From Brevundimonas albigilva (GTDB lineage: Bacteria > Pseudomonadota > Alphaproteobacteria > Caulobacterales > Caulobacteraceae), in assembly GCF_023503965.1 (NCBI RefSeq), contig NZ_CP097298.1, forward strand, positions 806,001 through 870,000: a DNA stretch of 64,000 bases, read 5' to 3'. The notes under the pieces were generated by a model, which worked only from the letters and a program-made list of their open reading frames with translations, was not told the DNA's origin and searched no databases. Positions 45,970 to 55,816 of this stretch are shown here, in pieces; position 1 is the first letter of the stretch; every line of letters begins with the position of its first letter. Position numbers and translations under genes: made by a program.

Positions 45970-47473
45970 TCAACGCATCGTCGGAATGACGAAGGAACTG
46001 TCGGCGTGCTCCAGTTCGCTGTCCGGCCACCGGGCCGTCACGGTCTTGGTCTTGGTCCAGAAGCGGACGCCCTCCATGCCGTGCTGGTTGATGTCGCCGA
46101 AAGCCGAGCGCTTCCAGCCGCCGAAGGTGTGATAGGCGACCGGCACCGGGATCGGCACGTTGACGCCGACCATGCCGACGTTCACCCGCGCGGCGAAGTC
46201 GCGGGCCGCGCGGCCGTTCTGGGTGAAGATGGCGACGCCGTTGCCGTATTGGTGGTTGGACGGCAGGGCCAACGCTTCCTCGAACGTCTCGGCGCGCACG
46301 ATCTGCAGCACCGGGCCGAAGATCTCCTCCTGATAGGACGACATCTGGGGCTTCACATGGTCGAACAGCGACGGGCCGATGAAATAGCCCTTCTCGTGCC
46401 CCTGCAGGCTGAAGTCGCGGCCGTCGACCACCAGTTCGGCGCCTTCCTGGACGCCCTTCTCGATCCAGCCGGCGATGCGGTCGCGGTGCTGGGCGGTGAC
46501 GACGGGGCCGTAATGGGCGCCCGCGTCGGTCGAGACGCCGACCCGCATCGTCGGGATTTCGGCGACCATCCGCTCGCGCAGTTCGTCGGCGGTCTTCCTG
46601 CCCACCGGCACGACCACCGGCAGGGCCATGCAGCGTTCGCCGGCCGAGCCAAAGGCCGCGCCCGACAGGTCCTTGATCACCTGGTCCATATCGGCGTCGG
46701 GCAGGACGATCCCGTGGTTCTTGGCGCCGCCCATGGCCTGGACCCGCTTATGGTTGGCCGCGCCGGTCTGATAGACATAGTGGGCGATGTCGGACGAGCC
46801 GACGAAGCTGACGGCGTGCACCAGCGGATGGGTCAGGATGGCGTCCACCGCCGTCTTGTCGCCGTGCACCACGTTCAGCACGCCGTTCGGCGCCCCGGCC
46901 TCCAGCATCAGTTCGGCCAGGCGCACCGGCACCGACGGATCGCGTTCCGACGGCTTCAGCACGAAGGTGTTGCCCACCGCGATGGCCACGCCGAACATCC
47001 ACATCGGGATCATGGCGGGGAAGTTGAACGGGGTGACGCCCGCCACCACGCCCAGCGGCTGGCGCATCGAATAGACGTCGATGCCGGGGCCGGCGCCCTG
47101 GGTGTATTCGCCCTTGAGCGCGTGGGGGATGCCGCAGGCGAATTCGATCACCTCCAGCCCGCGCTGGATGTCGCCCTTGGAGTCGGCGATGACCTTGCCG
47201 TGCTCGCTGCTGAGCCGTTCGGCCAGTTCGTCCATCCGCGCCTCAACCAGGCGCTTGAACTCGAACATGACCCGCGCGCGGCGCTGGGGGATTGGTGCTG
47301 GCCCAGCCGTCGAAGGCGTTCTGGGCGGCCTGCACCGCGCGGTCGACCTCGGCCGTCGTGGCCAGCTGCACGCGCGCCTGCACCTCGCCCGTGTTGGGAT
47401 CGAACACGTCGCCGAACCGGCCCGAGGAACCCTCGAAAGCCTGACCGTCGATGAAGTGGCGGATGTCGCGCAT
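45970..47473 (-). CDS. mmsA: Methylmalonate-semialdehyde dehydrogenase (CoA-acylating), frameshifted in this sequence
   Basis: Turns methylmalonate semialdehyde into propionyl-CoA and CO2, the link to the pcc/mut genes upstream. The N-terminus (ATG 47473) reads RHFIDGQAFEGSSGRFGDVF and DPNTGEVQARVQLAT; the body has KPSERDPSVPVRLAELMLEA, VGSSDIAHYVY and the catalytic Cys in AAFGSAGERCMALPVVV. The frame breaks near 47287, where STNP should lead into QRRARVMFEFKRLVEARMDE; one C of a five-C run is surplus. Repaired length is about 500 residues. First gene of the valine operon. Confidence 0.92.
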
Positions 47474-47557
47474 GGTTTCCTCCTTGTTTTGGGCGTGTCT
47501 AGCAGTCCTGTGGCCGCCGACGAAAGCTGGACGCCAGGAAATTCGCCCCGACCGGCG

Positions 47558-48456
47558 TCATTCGGCGCGATCTTCCCAAGGCGGATGATCGCCGTAGAGG
47601 TCCGCCAGATAGGCGACGAAGGCGACGACCGAGGCCGGGACCAGGTCTGAACGCGGATGCACGGCGTAAAGCCCCACCGACTGCGCGCCCTGGTGATCGG
47701 GCAGCACGACCCGCAGACGGCCCGCCGCCAGATCCTGGTGAATGTCCCAGGTCGAACGCAGCGCGATGCCCGCGCCGGCGACGGCCAGTTCGCGCACCAC
47801 CTCGCTGGAGTTGGTGGCCACCCGGCTGTCTACCGTGACCGACACCGCGCCGTTCGGCCCCTGCAGCCGCCACGGCGACTGGCCCGCCGCCGCCAGAAGC
47901 CGGTGGCCTGACAAATCCCGCAACGTCCGGGGCTCGCCGTGTTCCACGATATAGGCGGGGCTGGCGCACAGCACCCGCCGATTGGACGCCAGCCGCACCC
48001 CGACCATGGAGGCCTCCACCCGCTGGCCGATGCGGATCGCCAGGTCATAGCGTTCGCCCACCAGATCGACATAGGCGTCCGACAGGTCCAGCCGCAGCGC
48101 CACCTTGGGATGACGATCCAGAAACCCCTTCAGATAGGGCGCGACGTGCATCCGCCCGAACGAGGTCGGCGCGGTGATCCGTAAGGGTCCCGCCGCCGTC
48201 CGGGCGCCGCCCGCGACCAGCGCCTCGGCCTCGCGCGAGGCCGCCAGTATCTCCACCACGCGGCGATAGAAGGCCGCCCCCGCCTCGGTGGGCTCTGGCG
48301 GCGGGTGGTGCGGTTCAGCAGCCGGACGCCCAGCCGGTCCTCCAGCCGCGCCAGCCGACGCGACGCCATCGCCGGCGACAGGCGCATCGCCCGCGCCGCG
48401 GCCGACAGGCTGCCGTGCTCCACCACGGCGGCGAACAGGGCGTATTCGTCATCCAT
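47558..48456 (-). CDS. LysR-family transcriptional regulator, frameshifted in this sequence
   Basis: From ATG 48456 the N-terminal helix-turn-helix is intact ([50 protein letters not shown]). The frame then breaks near 48296 in a short C run, and [20 protein letters not shown] continues in the next frame, followed by the effector domain ([20 protein letters not shown]). Repaired length is 299 residues. The TTRR and LTxAG-type pattern is that of the large CrgA/DsdC-like group. It lies upstream of, and divergent to, malate synthase, and downstream it points at mmsA; its target is not clear. Confidence 0.85.
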
Positions 48457-48554
48457 GACTGATCTTTGCATGATCCGCACGACAGATCATCCATCTTTGC
48501 GTCTGGCGTGCGGGCCGCAACCCCTTAGGATGGGTCGTGAAAGTGAGGACGCCC

Positions 48555-50687
48555 ATGAGCACCGTCGATCGCGCCGGCCTGTCCGTGGCCCGGGACCTGG
48601 CCGCCTTCGTGGAAACCGAGGCCCTGCCCGGCCTGGGGCTGCAGGCGGACGCCTTCTGGCGCGGCTTCGCCGTCCTGCTGGACCGGTTCACGCCCGAGAA
48701 CCTGGCCCTGCTGGCCGAGCGCGACCGCATGCAGGCGCGGATCGACGCCTGGCACGACGCCCGCCCCGGCGCCGTGGAGGGCGCCTCCTACACCGACTTC
48801 CTGACCGAGATGGGCTATCTGGTTCCCGAACCCGCGCCGTTCCAGGTCGAAAGCGAAAGGGTGGACGCCGAACTGATCGCGGCGGGGCCGCAACTGGTCG
48901 TGCCGGTGCTGAACGCCCGCTTCCTGCTGAACGCCGCCAACGCCCGCTGGGGCAGCCTGTATGACGCCCTGTACGGCACGGACGCCATTTCGCCGGTCCC
49001 GGCGGCGGGCGGCGGCTACGACCCCGCGCGCGGGGGCAAGGTCATCGCTTGGGCCAAGGCCTTCCTGGACCAGGCCGTTCCGCTGGCCGAAGGCTCACAC
49101 GCCGAGGCGTCAGGCTGGTCGGTCCGTGACGGCGCCCTGTCGCCGGCGCTGGCGGATCCGGCCGCCTTCGTGGGCTATCGCGGCGACCCGGCGGCGCCGG
49201 AGGCGGTGCTGCTGCGCCACCACGGCCTGCACATCGAACTGGTCATCGACCGCGCCCACCCGATCGGGGCGACCGATCCGGCGGGCTTGGCCGACGTGGT
49301 GCTGGAATCGGCCCTGTCCACCATCGTCGACCTGGAGGATTCGGTCGCGGCCGTGGACGCCGCCGACAAGGTCGCGGCCTATCGCAACTGGCTGGGCCTG
49401 ATGAAGGGCGACCTGTCGGCCGACTTCGACAAGGGCGGCCGGACCCTGACCCGCCGCCTGGCCGAGGACCGCGCCTATGTCGCACCGGACGGCGCGCCCC
49501 TCGCCCTGCCCGGCCGCAGCCTGCTGTTCGTGCGCAACGTCGGCCACCTGATGACCACGCCCGCCATCCGCCTGCCCGATGGGTCCGAGGCGCCCGAGGG
49601 TCTGGTCGACGCCGTCCTGACCACCCTGATCGCCAAGCACGACCTGGACGGCGCCGGCCGTTTCCGCAACAGCCGCGAGGGCTCGGTCTATATCGTCAAG
49701 CCCAAGATGCACGGGCCGGCCGAGGCCGCCTTCACGAACCGCGTCTTCGATGCGGTCGAGGACCTGCTGGGCCTGGCGCGCCACACGATCAAGATCGGGG
49801 TGATGGACGAGGAACGCCGCACCTCGGCCAATCTGGCCGCCGTGATGGCCGCGGTCCGGGGCCGGATCGTCTTCGTCAACACCGGCTTCCTGGACCGCAC
49901 GGGCGACGAGATCCACACCTCCATGCGCGCCGGGCCGATGGTGCGAAAGGCCGAGATGAAGGCCTCGGCCTGGATCCAGGCCTATGAGGCCCGCAACGTC
50001 GCCATCGCCCTGGCCGCCGGAATGGCGGGGCGCGGCCAGATCGGCAAGGGGATGTGGGCGGCGCCCGACCGCATGGCCGCCATGCTGAAGGAAAAGATCG
50101 CCCACCCCCAGGCCGGGGCCAACACCGCCTGGACGCCCAGCCCGACCGCCGCGACCCTGCACGCGGTCCACTATCACCAGGTCGACGTCGCCGCCCGCCA
50201 GCGCGAACTGGCGGGCCAGGCGCCGCCGCCGTTGTCCGATCTGCTGACGATCCCGCTGGCCACCAACACCAACTGGTCGCCCGACGAGGTCGCGCGCGAA
50301 CTGGACAACAACTGCCAGGGCATACTGGGCTATGTCGTGCGCTGGATCGACCAGGGCGTCGGCTGCTCCAAGGTGCCCGACATCGACGACGTGGGCCTGA
50401 TGGAGGATCGGGCGACGTTGCGGATATCGGCGCAGCACCTGGCCAACTGGCTGATGCACGGCGTCTGCACGGCCGAGCAGGTGGACGACGCCCTGATCCG
50501 CATGGCCGCCAAGGTCGACGCCCAGAACGCCCGCGACCCCGCCTATCGACCGATGGCGCCGTCCCCCGACGACAGCCTGGCCTTCCAGGCCGCGCGCGCC
50601 CTGATCTTCGAGGGCGCGGCCCAACCCAACGGCTACACCGAGCCGCTGCTGCACGCCTTCCGCGCCAGGGCCAAGGCGGCGCGCTGA
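48555..50687 (+). CDS. glcB: Malate synthase G
   Basis: Condenses glyoxylate with acetyl-CoA to malate. From ATG 48555 the product is 710 residues, the length of the G isoform. Visible family blocks are [98 protein letters not shown], and [20 protein letters not shown]. Metal and glyoxylate-binding residues lie in the E-D-S and D-E-E-R-R regions. No isocitrate lyase gene is in the window. It is followed by a CitE-like gene. Confidence 0.95.
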   Translation: MSTVDRAGLSVARDLAAFVETEALPGLGLQADAFWRGFAVLLDRFTPENLALLAERDRMQARIDAWHDARPGAVEGASYTDFLTEMGYLVPEPAPFQVESERVDAELIAAGPQLVVPVLNARFLLNAANARWGSLYDALYGTDAISPVPAAGGGYDPARGGKVIAWAKAFLDQAVPLAEGSHAEASGWSVRDGALSPALADPAAFVGYRGDPAAPEAVLLRHHGLHIELVIDRAHPIGATDPAGLADVVLESALSTIVDLEDSVAAVDAADKVAAYRNWLGLMKGDLSADFDKGGRTLTRRLAEDRAYVAPDGAPLALPGRSLLFVRNVGHLMTTPAIRLPDGSEAPEGLVDAVLTTLIAKHDLDGAGRFRNSREGSVYIVKPKMHGPAEAAFTNRVFDAVEDLLGLARHTIKIGVMDEERRTSANLAAVMAAVRGRIVFVNTGFLDRTGDEIHTSMRAGPMVRKAEMKASAWIQAYEARNVAIALAAGMAGRGQIGKGMWAAPDRMAAMLKEKIAHPQAGANTAWTPSPTAATLHAVHYHQVDVAARQRELAGQAPPPLSDLLTIPLATNTNWSPDEVARELDNNCQGILGYVVRWIDQGVGCSKVPDIDDVGLMEDRATLRISAQHLANWLMHGVCTAEQVDDALIRMAAKVDAQNARDPAYRPMAPSPDDSLAFQAARALIFEGAAQPNGYTEPLLHAFRARAKAAR

Positions 50688-50737
50688 AGGCCGTGCTAGA
50701 CAGGCGGCGGAATCGTCCGTCGCCTGAGGCCGCTCTC

Positions 50738-51652
50738 ATGTCCGCTCCTGTCCGCCTGAACCGGTCCCAGTTGTCGGTCCCCGCCGCTTCGATGCGCTTC
50801 ATCGAAAAGGCGGCGACCAGCGATGCGGACGTGGTCTTCCTGGACCTGGAGGATTCGGTCGCCGACGCCGACAAGGCCCAGGCCCGCGCCAACGCCGCCC
50901 GCGCCCCGTCGATGTTCGACTGGGGCTCAAAGACCCTGTCGATCCGCGTAAACGCCTGGGACACGCCCTGGACCTTTCGCGACGTGGTCGCCGTGCTGGA
51001 GGGCGAAGGCGACCGGCTGGACCTGTTGATGCTGCCCAAGGTCCATCGCCCCGCCGATGTCCACGCCCTGGACGCCCTGGTCGCCCAGGTCGAGCGCGAA
51101 CAGGACCGCGCCAAGCCCGTCGGCCTGGAGCTGATCATCGAGAGCGCCCAGGGGATCGCGAACGTCGACGCCATCGCCGCCGCCTCGCCGCGTGTCGAGG
51201 CCCTGCACTACGGCCCCGGGGACTACGCCGCCTCGACCGGCGCCCGCACCACCGCGATCGGCGAACAGGACCCGGCCTACCCGGGCGACCTGTGGCACTA
51301 TCCGATGTCGCGCATCCTGGTCGCCGCGCGCGCCAACGGCCTGCGCGCCCTGGACGGCCCGTGGTCGCGCCACGCCGACCTGGATGGTCTTCAGGCCGCC
51401 GCCCGCCGCACCGCCGCGATGGGTTTCGACGGCAAATGGGCCATTCACCCCGGCCAGATCGAGACCATCAACGCCGTCTTCACCCCCCCGGAAGGCGAGG
51501 TCGCCCAGGCGCGCCGCATCCTGGCCGCGATGGACGAGGCGGCGGGCCAGGGGCGCGGCGCCGCCACGCTGGACGGCCGCATGATCGACGTCGCCTCGAT
51601 CCGCCAAGCTCGAGGCCTGGTGGCCAAGGCCGAACGCATCGCCGGCCGCTGA
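50738..51652 (+). CDS. HpcH/HpaI aldolase / CitE-like CoA ester lyase
   Basis: The 304-residue TIM-barrel protein has the Mg-binding VVFLDLEDSVADADK (about 28-42), RVNAWDTPWTFRDV, LMLPKVHRP and LELIIESAQGIANVDAI, and HPGQIETINAVF near the end. By these motifs it could be an L-malyl-CoA/beta-methylmalyl-CoA lyase or a citramalyl-CoA lyase. Its place 50 bases after malate synthase G suggests glyoxylate and acetyl/propionyl-CoA metabolism. Exact substrate undecided. Confidence 0.85.
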   Translation: MSAPVRLNRSQLSVPAASMRFIEKAATSDADVVFLDLEDSVADADKAQARANAARAPSMFDWGSKTLSIRVNAWDTPWTFRDVVAVLEGEGDRLDLLMLPKVHRPADVHALDALVAQVEREQDRAKPVGLELIIESAQGIANVDAIAAASPRVEALHYGPGDYAASTGARTTAIGEQDPAYPGDLWHYPMSRILVAARANGLRALDGPWSRHADLDGLQAAARRTAAMGFDGKWAIHPGQIETINAVFTPPEGEVAQARRILAAMDEAAGQGRGAATLDGRMIDVASIRQARGLVAKAERIAGR

Positions 51653-51745
51653 TCGCCCCATCCCTGGATCGGGCGCGAACGGTCGGAGAGGTGGACGAAC
51701 CGCGGCCGTTTCCTCCATAGAAGGGCCGCGCTTCGCGGGATAAGA

Positions 51746-52786
51746 ATGCAGGCTCGCCGACCGACCATCGATGACGTGGCGCGCCATAGCGGCGTAGGGC
51801 GCACGACGGTGTCCCGCGTGCTCAACGACGGGCCGAACGTCCGCCCCGAGGTCCGCGATCGCGTCTGGGCCTCGGTCCGGTCGCTGAACTACTCCGTCAA
51901 CCCGCAGGCGCGCAGCCTGGCCAGCGGCAGCAGCGGTCTGATCGCTCTGGTGTTCGCCTCCGACTTCGATGCGCAACCCAACTCGTTCTACGCGTCGGCG
52001 CTGGAGTTGGGCGCGCTGCGCGAGTGCCTGGTCCAGGGGCGTCATCTCCTGACGCACCACGTGCCGCAGCACAGCCCCGACTGGAAGCGGCAGGTGCTGG
52101 AGCTGATCCGCACCCAGCGCTGCCAGGGCGTGGTGCTGACGCCGCCGTTCTCTGACGACCCTGATCTGGTGAAGGCCGCGACCGCTCAATGCGCCGTCGC
52201 CCTGATCTCGCCCTCGCCGTCGACCCGCGGCCTGGCCGACGGCGTCGGCGTGGACGATGAGGCGGGCGGTTACGACGTGGCCCGCCACCTGCTCGGCCTG
52301 GGTCACAGAAACCTGGCCTACATCACGGGCCTTGAGAGCCACCTCTCAGCCGCCCGTCGTCTCGAAGGGCTGCGCCGCGCGGTGAAGAGCCAAGGCCTGG
52401 ACCCGGCGTCCGTCCGCGTGCTGGGCGGCGACTTCACCTTCCGCTCCGGGGTCGAACATACGCGACGGCTGCTCGGCGAAAGGAGCCCGCCCACCGCCAT
52501 CATCTGCGCCAACGACGACACCGCCGCCGGCGCCCTGTCGGTCGCGCACGGCCTGCACCTGTCGGTGCCGGACGAACTTTCCATCACGGGGTTCGACGAC
52601 ACGCCGATGTCGGAAATCGTCTGGCCCCCGCTGACGACCGTGCACCAGCCGTTGAAGGACATGGCTGGAGCGGCGGTGAGCGCGATCGCCCGGCGACTGG
52701 CGGGGGAAGAGGACGGCCCCCGCTTCGAGACCCTGCCCCACAGGGTGATCGCCCGCGAGTCCAGCGGACCGCCCGGCGCGCCTTGA
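51746..52786 (+). CDS. LacI-family transcriptional regulator
   Basis: The 346-residue product has the LacI helix-turn-helix and hinge (RPTIDDVARHSGVGRTTVSR, VLNDGPNVRPEVRDRVWASV, NYSVNPQARSLASG) and a sugar-binding core with GYDVARHLLGLGHRNLAYIT and AIICANDDTAAGALSVAHGL, ending in SITGFDDTPMSEIVWPPLTT. It stands directly before GH30. The identical palindrome TGGAAGCGCTTCCA at 52810 and 60819 is of the LacI operator type (CG-centred dyad). I infer it represses the surrounding glycan-use genes until a sugar binds. Confidence 0.93.
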   Translation: MQARRPTIDDVARHSGVGRTTVSRVLNDGPNVRPEVRDRVWASVRSLNYSVNPQARSLASGSSGLIALVFASDFDAQPNSFYASALELGALRECLVQGRHLLTHHVPQHSPDWKRQVLELIRTQRCQGVVLTPPFSDDPDLVKAATAQCAVALISPSPSTRGLADGVGVDDEAGGYDVARHLLGLGHRNLAYITGLESHLSAARRLEGLRRAVKSQGLDPASVRVLGGDFTFRSGVEHTRRLLGERSPPTAIICANDDTAAGALSVAHGLHLSVPDELSITGFDDTPMSEIVWPPLTTVHQPLKDMAGAAVSAIARRLAGEEDGPRFETLPHRVIARESSGPPGAP

Positions 52787-52809
52787 CTCGATAACCAGGA
52801 CTGCGATGC

Positions 52810-52823
52810 TGGAAGCGCTTCCA
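52810..52823. promoter_or_regulatory. LacI-type operator upstream of GH30
   Basis: TGGAAGCGCTTCCA is a perfect 14-base palindrome with a central CG, typical of LacI/GalR operators. It is 38 bases before the GH30 start codon, and the same 14 bases recur upstream of the TonB receptor at 60819. Confidence 0.78.
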
Positions 52824-52861
52824 TAACAATGACCGGCCGGCAGGCGGGCAGGAGGAAATCC

Positions 52862-54282
52862 ATGCGACGGACGAGAACAATCCTCGGGATCCTGGCGGCC
52901 GCGACTGTGGCGGCCGCGATCCTTGAGACGCCAGCCTTGGCGCAGACGCCCGTGCGCCACTGGGTCACGACCGGCGACCAGAGCCGGCTCCTGAGCGAGC
53001 AGACCCCGTTCGTGCTTCGACGGGACGGGCGCGACGCCCCGGGGATCGTGGTCACGCCGGACGATCGCAAGCAGTCCATGGTCGGCTTCGGCGCCTCCAT
53101 CACCGACGCCTCGGCCTATTTGATCCAGACCCGCCTGACGCCCGCGGCGCGCGACGCGCTGCTTCGAACCCTTTTCGGGCGCGACGGCGAAGGACTGGGC
53201 TTCAGCTTCACGCGGGTGACGGTCGGCGCCTCGGATTTCTCGCTCGACCACTACAGCCTGGCCGACGCGCCCGACCCCACACTGGCGGGGTTTTCGACGC
53301 GCCGCATGGAAGAGCATGTCTTCCCGACGGTGCGCGCCGCGATGGCGATCAATCCGGACCTCAAGGTCATGGCCTCGCCGTGGAGCGCGCCCGGCTGGAT
53401 GAAGACCACCGGCAGCCTGATCCAGGGCACGCTGAAGCCCGAACACTATACGACCTACGCCGACTACTGGCTGCGTTACATCCGATCCGCGGCCGACAAC
53501 GGCGTGCCGACCGACTACCTCAGCATCCAGAACGAGCCGGACTTCGAGCCGGACAGCTATCCCGGCATGCGATGGCCGGCGACGCAGCGCGCGGTCTTCA
53601 TCGGCCGCCACCTGGGGCCGGCCCTGGCCCAGGCCGGGATCGACGCCAGGATCCTGGACTGGGACCACAACTGGGACCAGCCCCAGCAGCCGCTGGGCGT
53701 GCTGGCCGACGACACGGCGCGCCGTTACGTCTCGGGCGTCGCCTGGCATTGCTACGCCGGCGACGTCGCCGCTCAGGACCAGGTCCGACGCGTCCATCCC
53801 GACAAGGACGTCTTCTTCACCGAATGCTCAGGCGGCGACTGGGCCGCCGATTTCGGAGACTCCTTCGGCTGGACGATGAAGACGCTGATCATCGGTTCGA
53901 CGCGCAACTGGGGCGCGGCGTCCTGATGTGGAATCTCGCGCTGGACGAGAACCATGGACCGCACGCCGGCGGATGCGGCGACTGCCGGGGCGTCGTGACG
54001 ATCGACAGCCGCACGGGCGCGGTGACGCCGAACCAGGAATACTACGCCTTCGGCCACGCCAGCCGCTTCGTGCGGCCCGGGGCCGTGCGGGTCGGGTCCA
54101 GCCAGATCGAAGGCGTCTCTAGCGTCGCCTTCGTCAACCCCGACGGCCAGCGCGTGCTGGTGCTGTACAACGAGCGCGCCGAGCCCGCTCCGCTGACGGT
54201 GGGCGAGGAAGGCTGGCGCGGCGAGACGGTTCTGCCGGCCCGCAGCGCGGCCACCTATGTCTGGGAAGCGCCGGCCGCCTGA
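52862..54282 (+). CDS. Glycoside hydrolase family 30 enzyme, frameshifted in this sequence
   Basis: Secreted beta-glycosidase related to glucosylceramidases and beta-1,6-glucanases. From ATG 52862 (GGAGG upstream) it has a signal peptide ending in ETPALAQ. Family features: SMVGFGASITDASAYLIQ, FTRVTVGASDFSLDHYSLAD, MASPWSAPGWMKTTGSLIQG, the acid/base Glu in YLSIQNEPDFEPDSYPGM and the nucleophile Glu in VFFTECSGGDW. The frame stops at NWGAAS near 53913; one more G in the GGGG run would give RGVLMWNLALDENHGPH and the beta-sandwich C-terminus (to 54282). Repaired length is 473 residues. Its end overlaps the convergent halogenase gene by 28 bases. Confidence 0.88.
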
Positions 54283-55784
54283 CCCTGCGGCGCCTGGACG
54301 ATCCGGGCCACATAGTCGGGGTGCGGCGGCATCCTGGCGACGCACTTGCCGACGACGCTGCGGATGTCGCCCAGATAGCGGTCGATCGCCGCCTCGTCGG
54401 TCACGTCGACCAGGGGATCGGGATGGCGCGGCGTGATCCCCTGCCCCAGGAAGACCTGGATCCAGCTCTCCTCGGTGAACAGTTCGTCGTCCTCGCGGAA
54501 CACACGGCCGTTGGCGCGGAACAGGTCGATCTTGCGCTGGAGGGTGTCGGGCACGGGCATGTCCCGGCAGTGGCGCCAGAAGGGCGTGTCGTCCCGCTCG
54601 GTCGCCTTGTAGTGCAGGATGATGAAATCCCGCACCCGCTCGTATTCGAAGTCGGTCTGGCGGTTGAACTCGTCGATGTTGGCGGGGTCGAACCCGGCGT
54701 CGGGCATCAGCCGCACCAGACGGATCAGCGACGACTGGATCAGGTGCAGGCTGGTGGACTCCAGCGGCTCCAGGAACCCCGCCGCCAGACCGACCGCGAC
54801 GCAGTTCCGGTTCCATATCCGGCGCCGCTTGCCAGTGACGAACCGTATGCGGTTGGGTTCGGCCAGCTGCGCCCCATCCAGATTGGCCAGCAGGACCCGT
54901 TCGGCCTCGGCCTCGTCCATGTGCCGGCTCGAGAAGACGTGGCCATTGCCGGTGCGGTGCTGCAGCGGAATGCGCCACTGCCATCCGGCGTCCCGCGCCG
55001 TGGCCCGCGTGTAGGGGGTGAACGGCTCGGTGCGGGCGCAGGGCACGGCGATGGCCCGGTCGCACGGCAGCCATTGCGTCCAGGCTTCGTAGCCGGTCTT
55101 CATGGCCTCCTCGATGATCAGGCCGCGGAAGCCCGAGCAATCGACGAACAGGTCGGCGGCGATGACCTCGCCGTCTTCCAGGGTGACGGACTCGACGAAG
55201 CCGTCCTCGGCTCGCAGCTGGACGGCGCAGACCTTGCCCTCGCGCCGCACGACGCCGGCCGCCTCGGACATCTGTCGCAGGTAGCGGGCGTAGAGCCCGG
55301 CGTCGAACTGGAAGGCGTAGGTGATCTGGCCCAGCGGGGACGACCTCATCTTGGGGTCGGGCCGCATGAAGCGGTTCTCCAGCGCGGCCGCCGCATTGAT
55401 GGAATAGGCGCCAAGGTCGCCCGCGCCGCCGCTCTCCCGCATCTTCAGCCAGTATTGGTGGCAGCGCAGCCAGCCCAGGTCCCGTCCGATCACGCCGAAG
55501 GCGTGCATGTAGCGATCGCCCTTGCGCAACCAATCGACGAACTGGATGCCCAACTTGAAGCTGCCCTGGGTCCGACGGATGAAGTCGTTCTCATCCAGTC
55601 CGATCAGCTCGTTGAACTTCCTGATCGCCGGGATGGTGGCCTCCCCGACGCCGATGGTTCCGATGGCGTCCGACTCCACCAGCGTGATGTCGTACCGGCC
55701 CCGGAACAGTTTCGAGAACAGGGCGGCCGTCATCCAGCCGGCGGACCCGCCCCCGACGATGAGGATCCTCTTCAGTTGGCGCAC
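54255..55784 (-). CDS. Flavin-dependent tryptophan halogenase family protein
   Basis: The 509-residue product starts at GTG 55784 behind GGGAGGA. It has the FAD-binding RILIVGGGSAGWMTAALFSK, VGVGEATIP-like TIGVGEATIPAIRKFN, the catalytic Lys of the halogenase family in QGSFKLGIQFVDW (about 75), the diagnostic WxWxIP as WQWRIPLQHRTGNG, and FLEPLESTSLHLIQSSLIR. In Caulobacter- and Xanthomonas-type bacteria such genes are common beside TonB receptors and glycosidases, and their real substrate there is not known. It is third in a unit after the receptor and GH3, so a role in glycan use rather than indole halogenation is likely. Confidence 0.9.
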   Translation of the reverse strand: MRQLKRILIVGGGSAGWMTAALFSKLFRGRYDITLVESDAIGTIGVGEATIPAIRKFNELIGLDENDFIRRTQGSFKLGIQFVDWLRKGDRYMHAFGVIGRDLGWLRCHQYWLKMRESGGAGDLGAYSINAAAALENRFMRPDPKMRSSPLGQITYAFQFDAGLYARYLRQMSEAAGVVRREGKVCAVQLRAEDGFVESVTLEDGEVIAADLFVDCSGFRGLIIEEAMKTGYEAWTQWLPCDRAIAVPCARTEPFTPYTRATARDAGWQWRIPLQHRTGNGHVFSSRHMDEAEAERVLLANLDGAQLAEPNRIRFVTGKRRRIWNRNCVAVGLAAGFLEPLESTSLHLIQSSLIRLVRLMPDAGFDPANIDEFNRQTDFEYERVRDFIILHYKATERDDTPFWRHCRDMPVPDTLQRKIDLFRANGRVFREDDELFTEESWIQVFLGQGITPRHPDPLVDVTDEAAIDRYLGDIRSVVGKCVARMPPHPDYVARIVQAPQGQAAGASQT

Positions 55785-55816
55785 GCCTTCCTCCCTGGAG
55801 GGTCTTGTTGTGCTGC

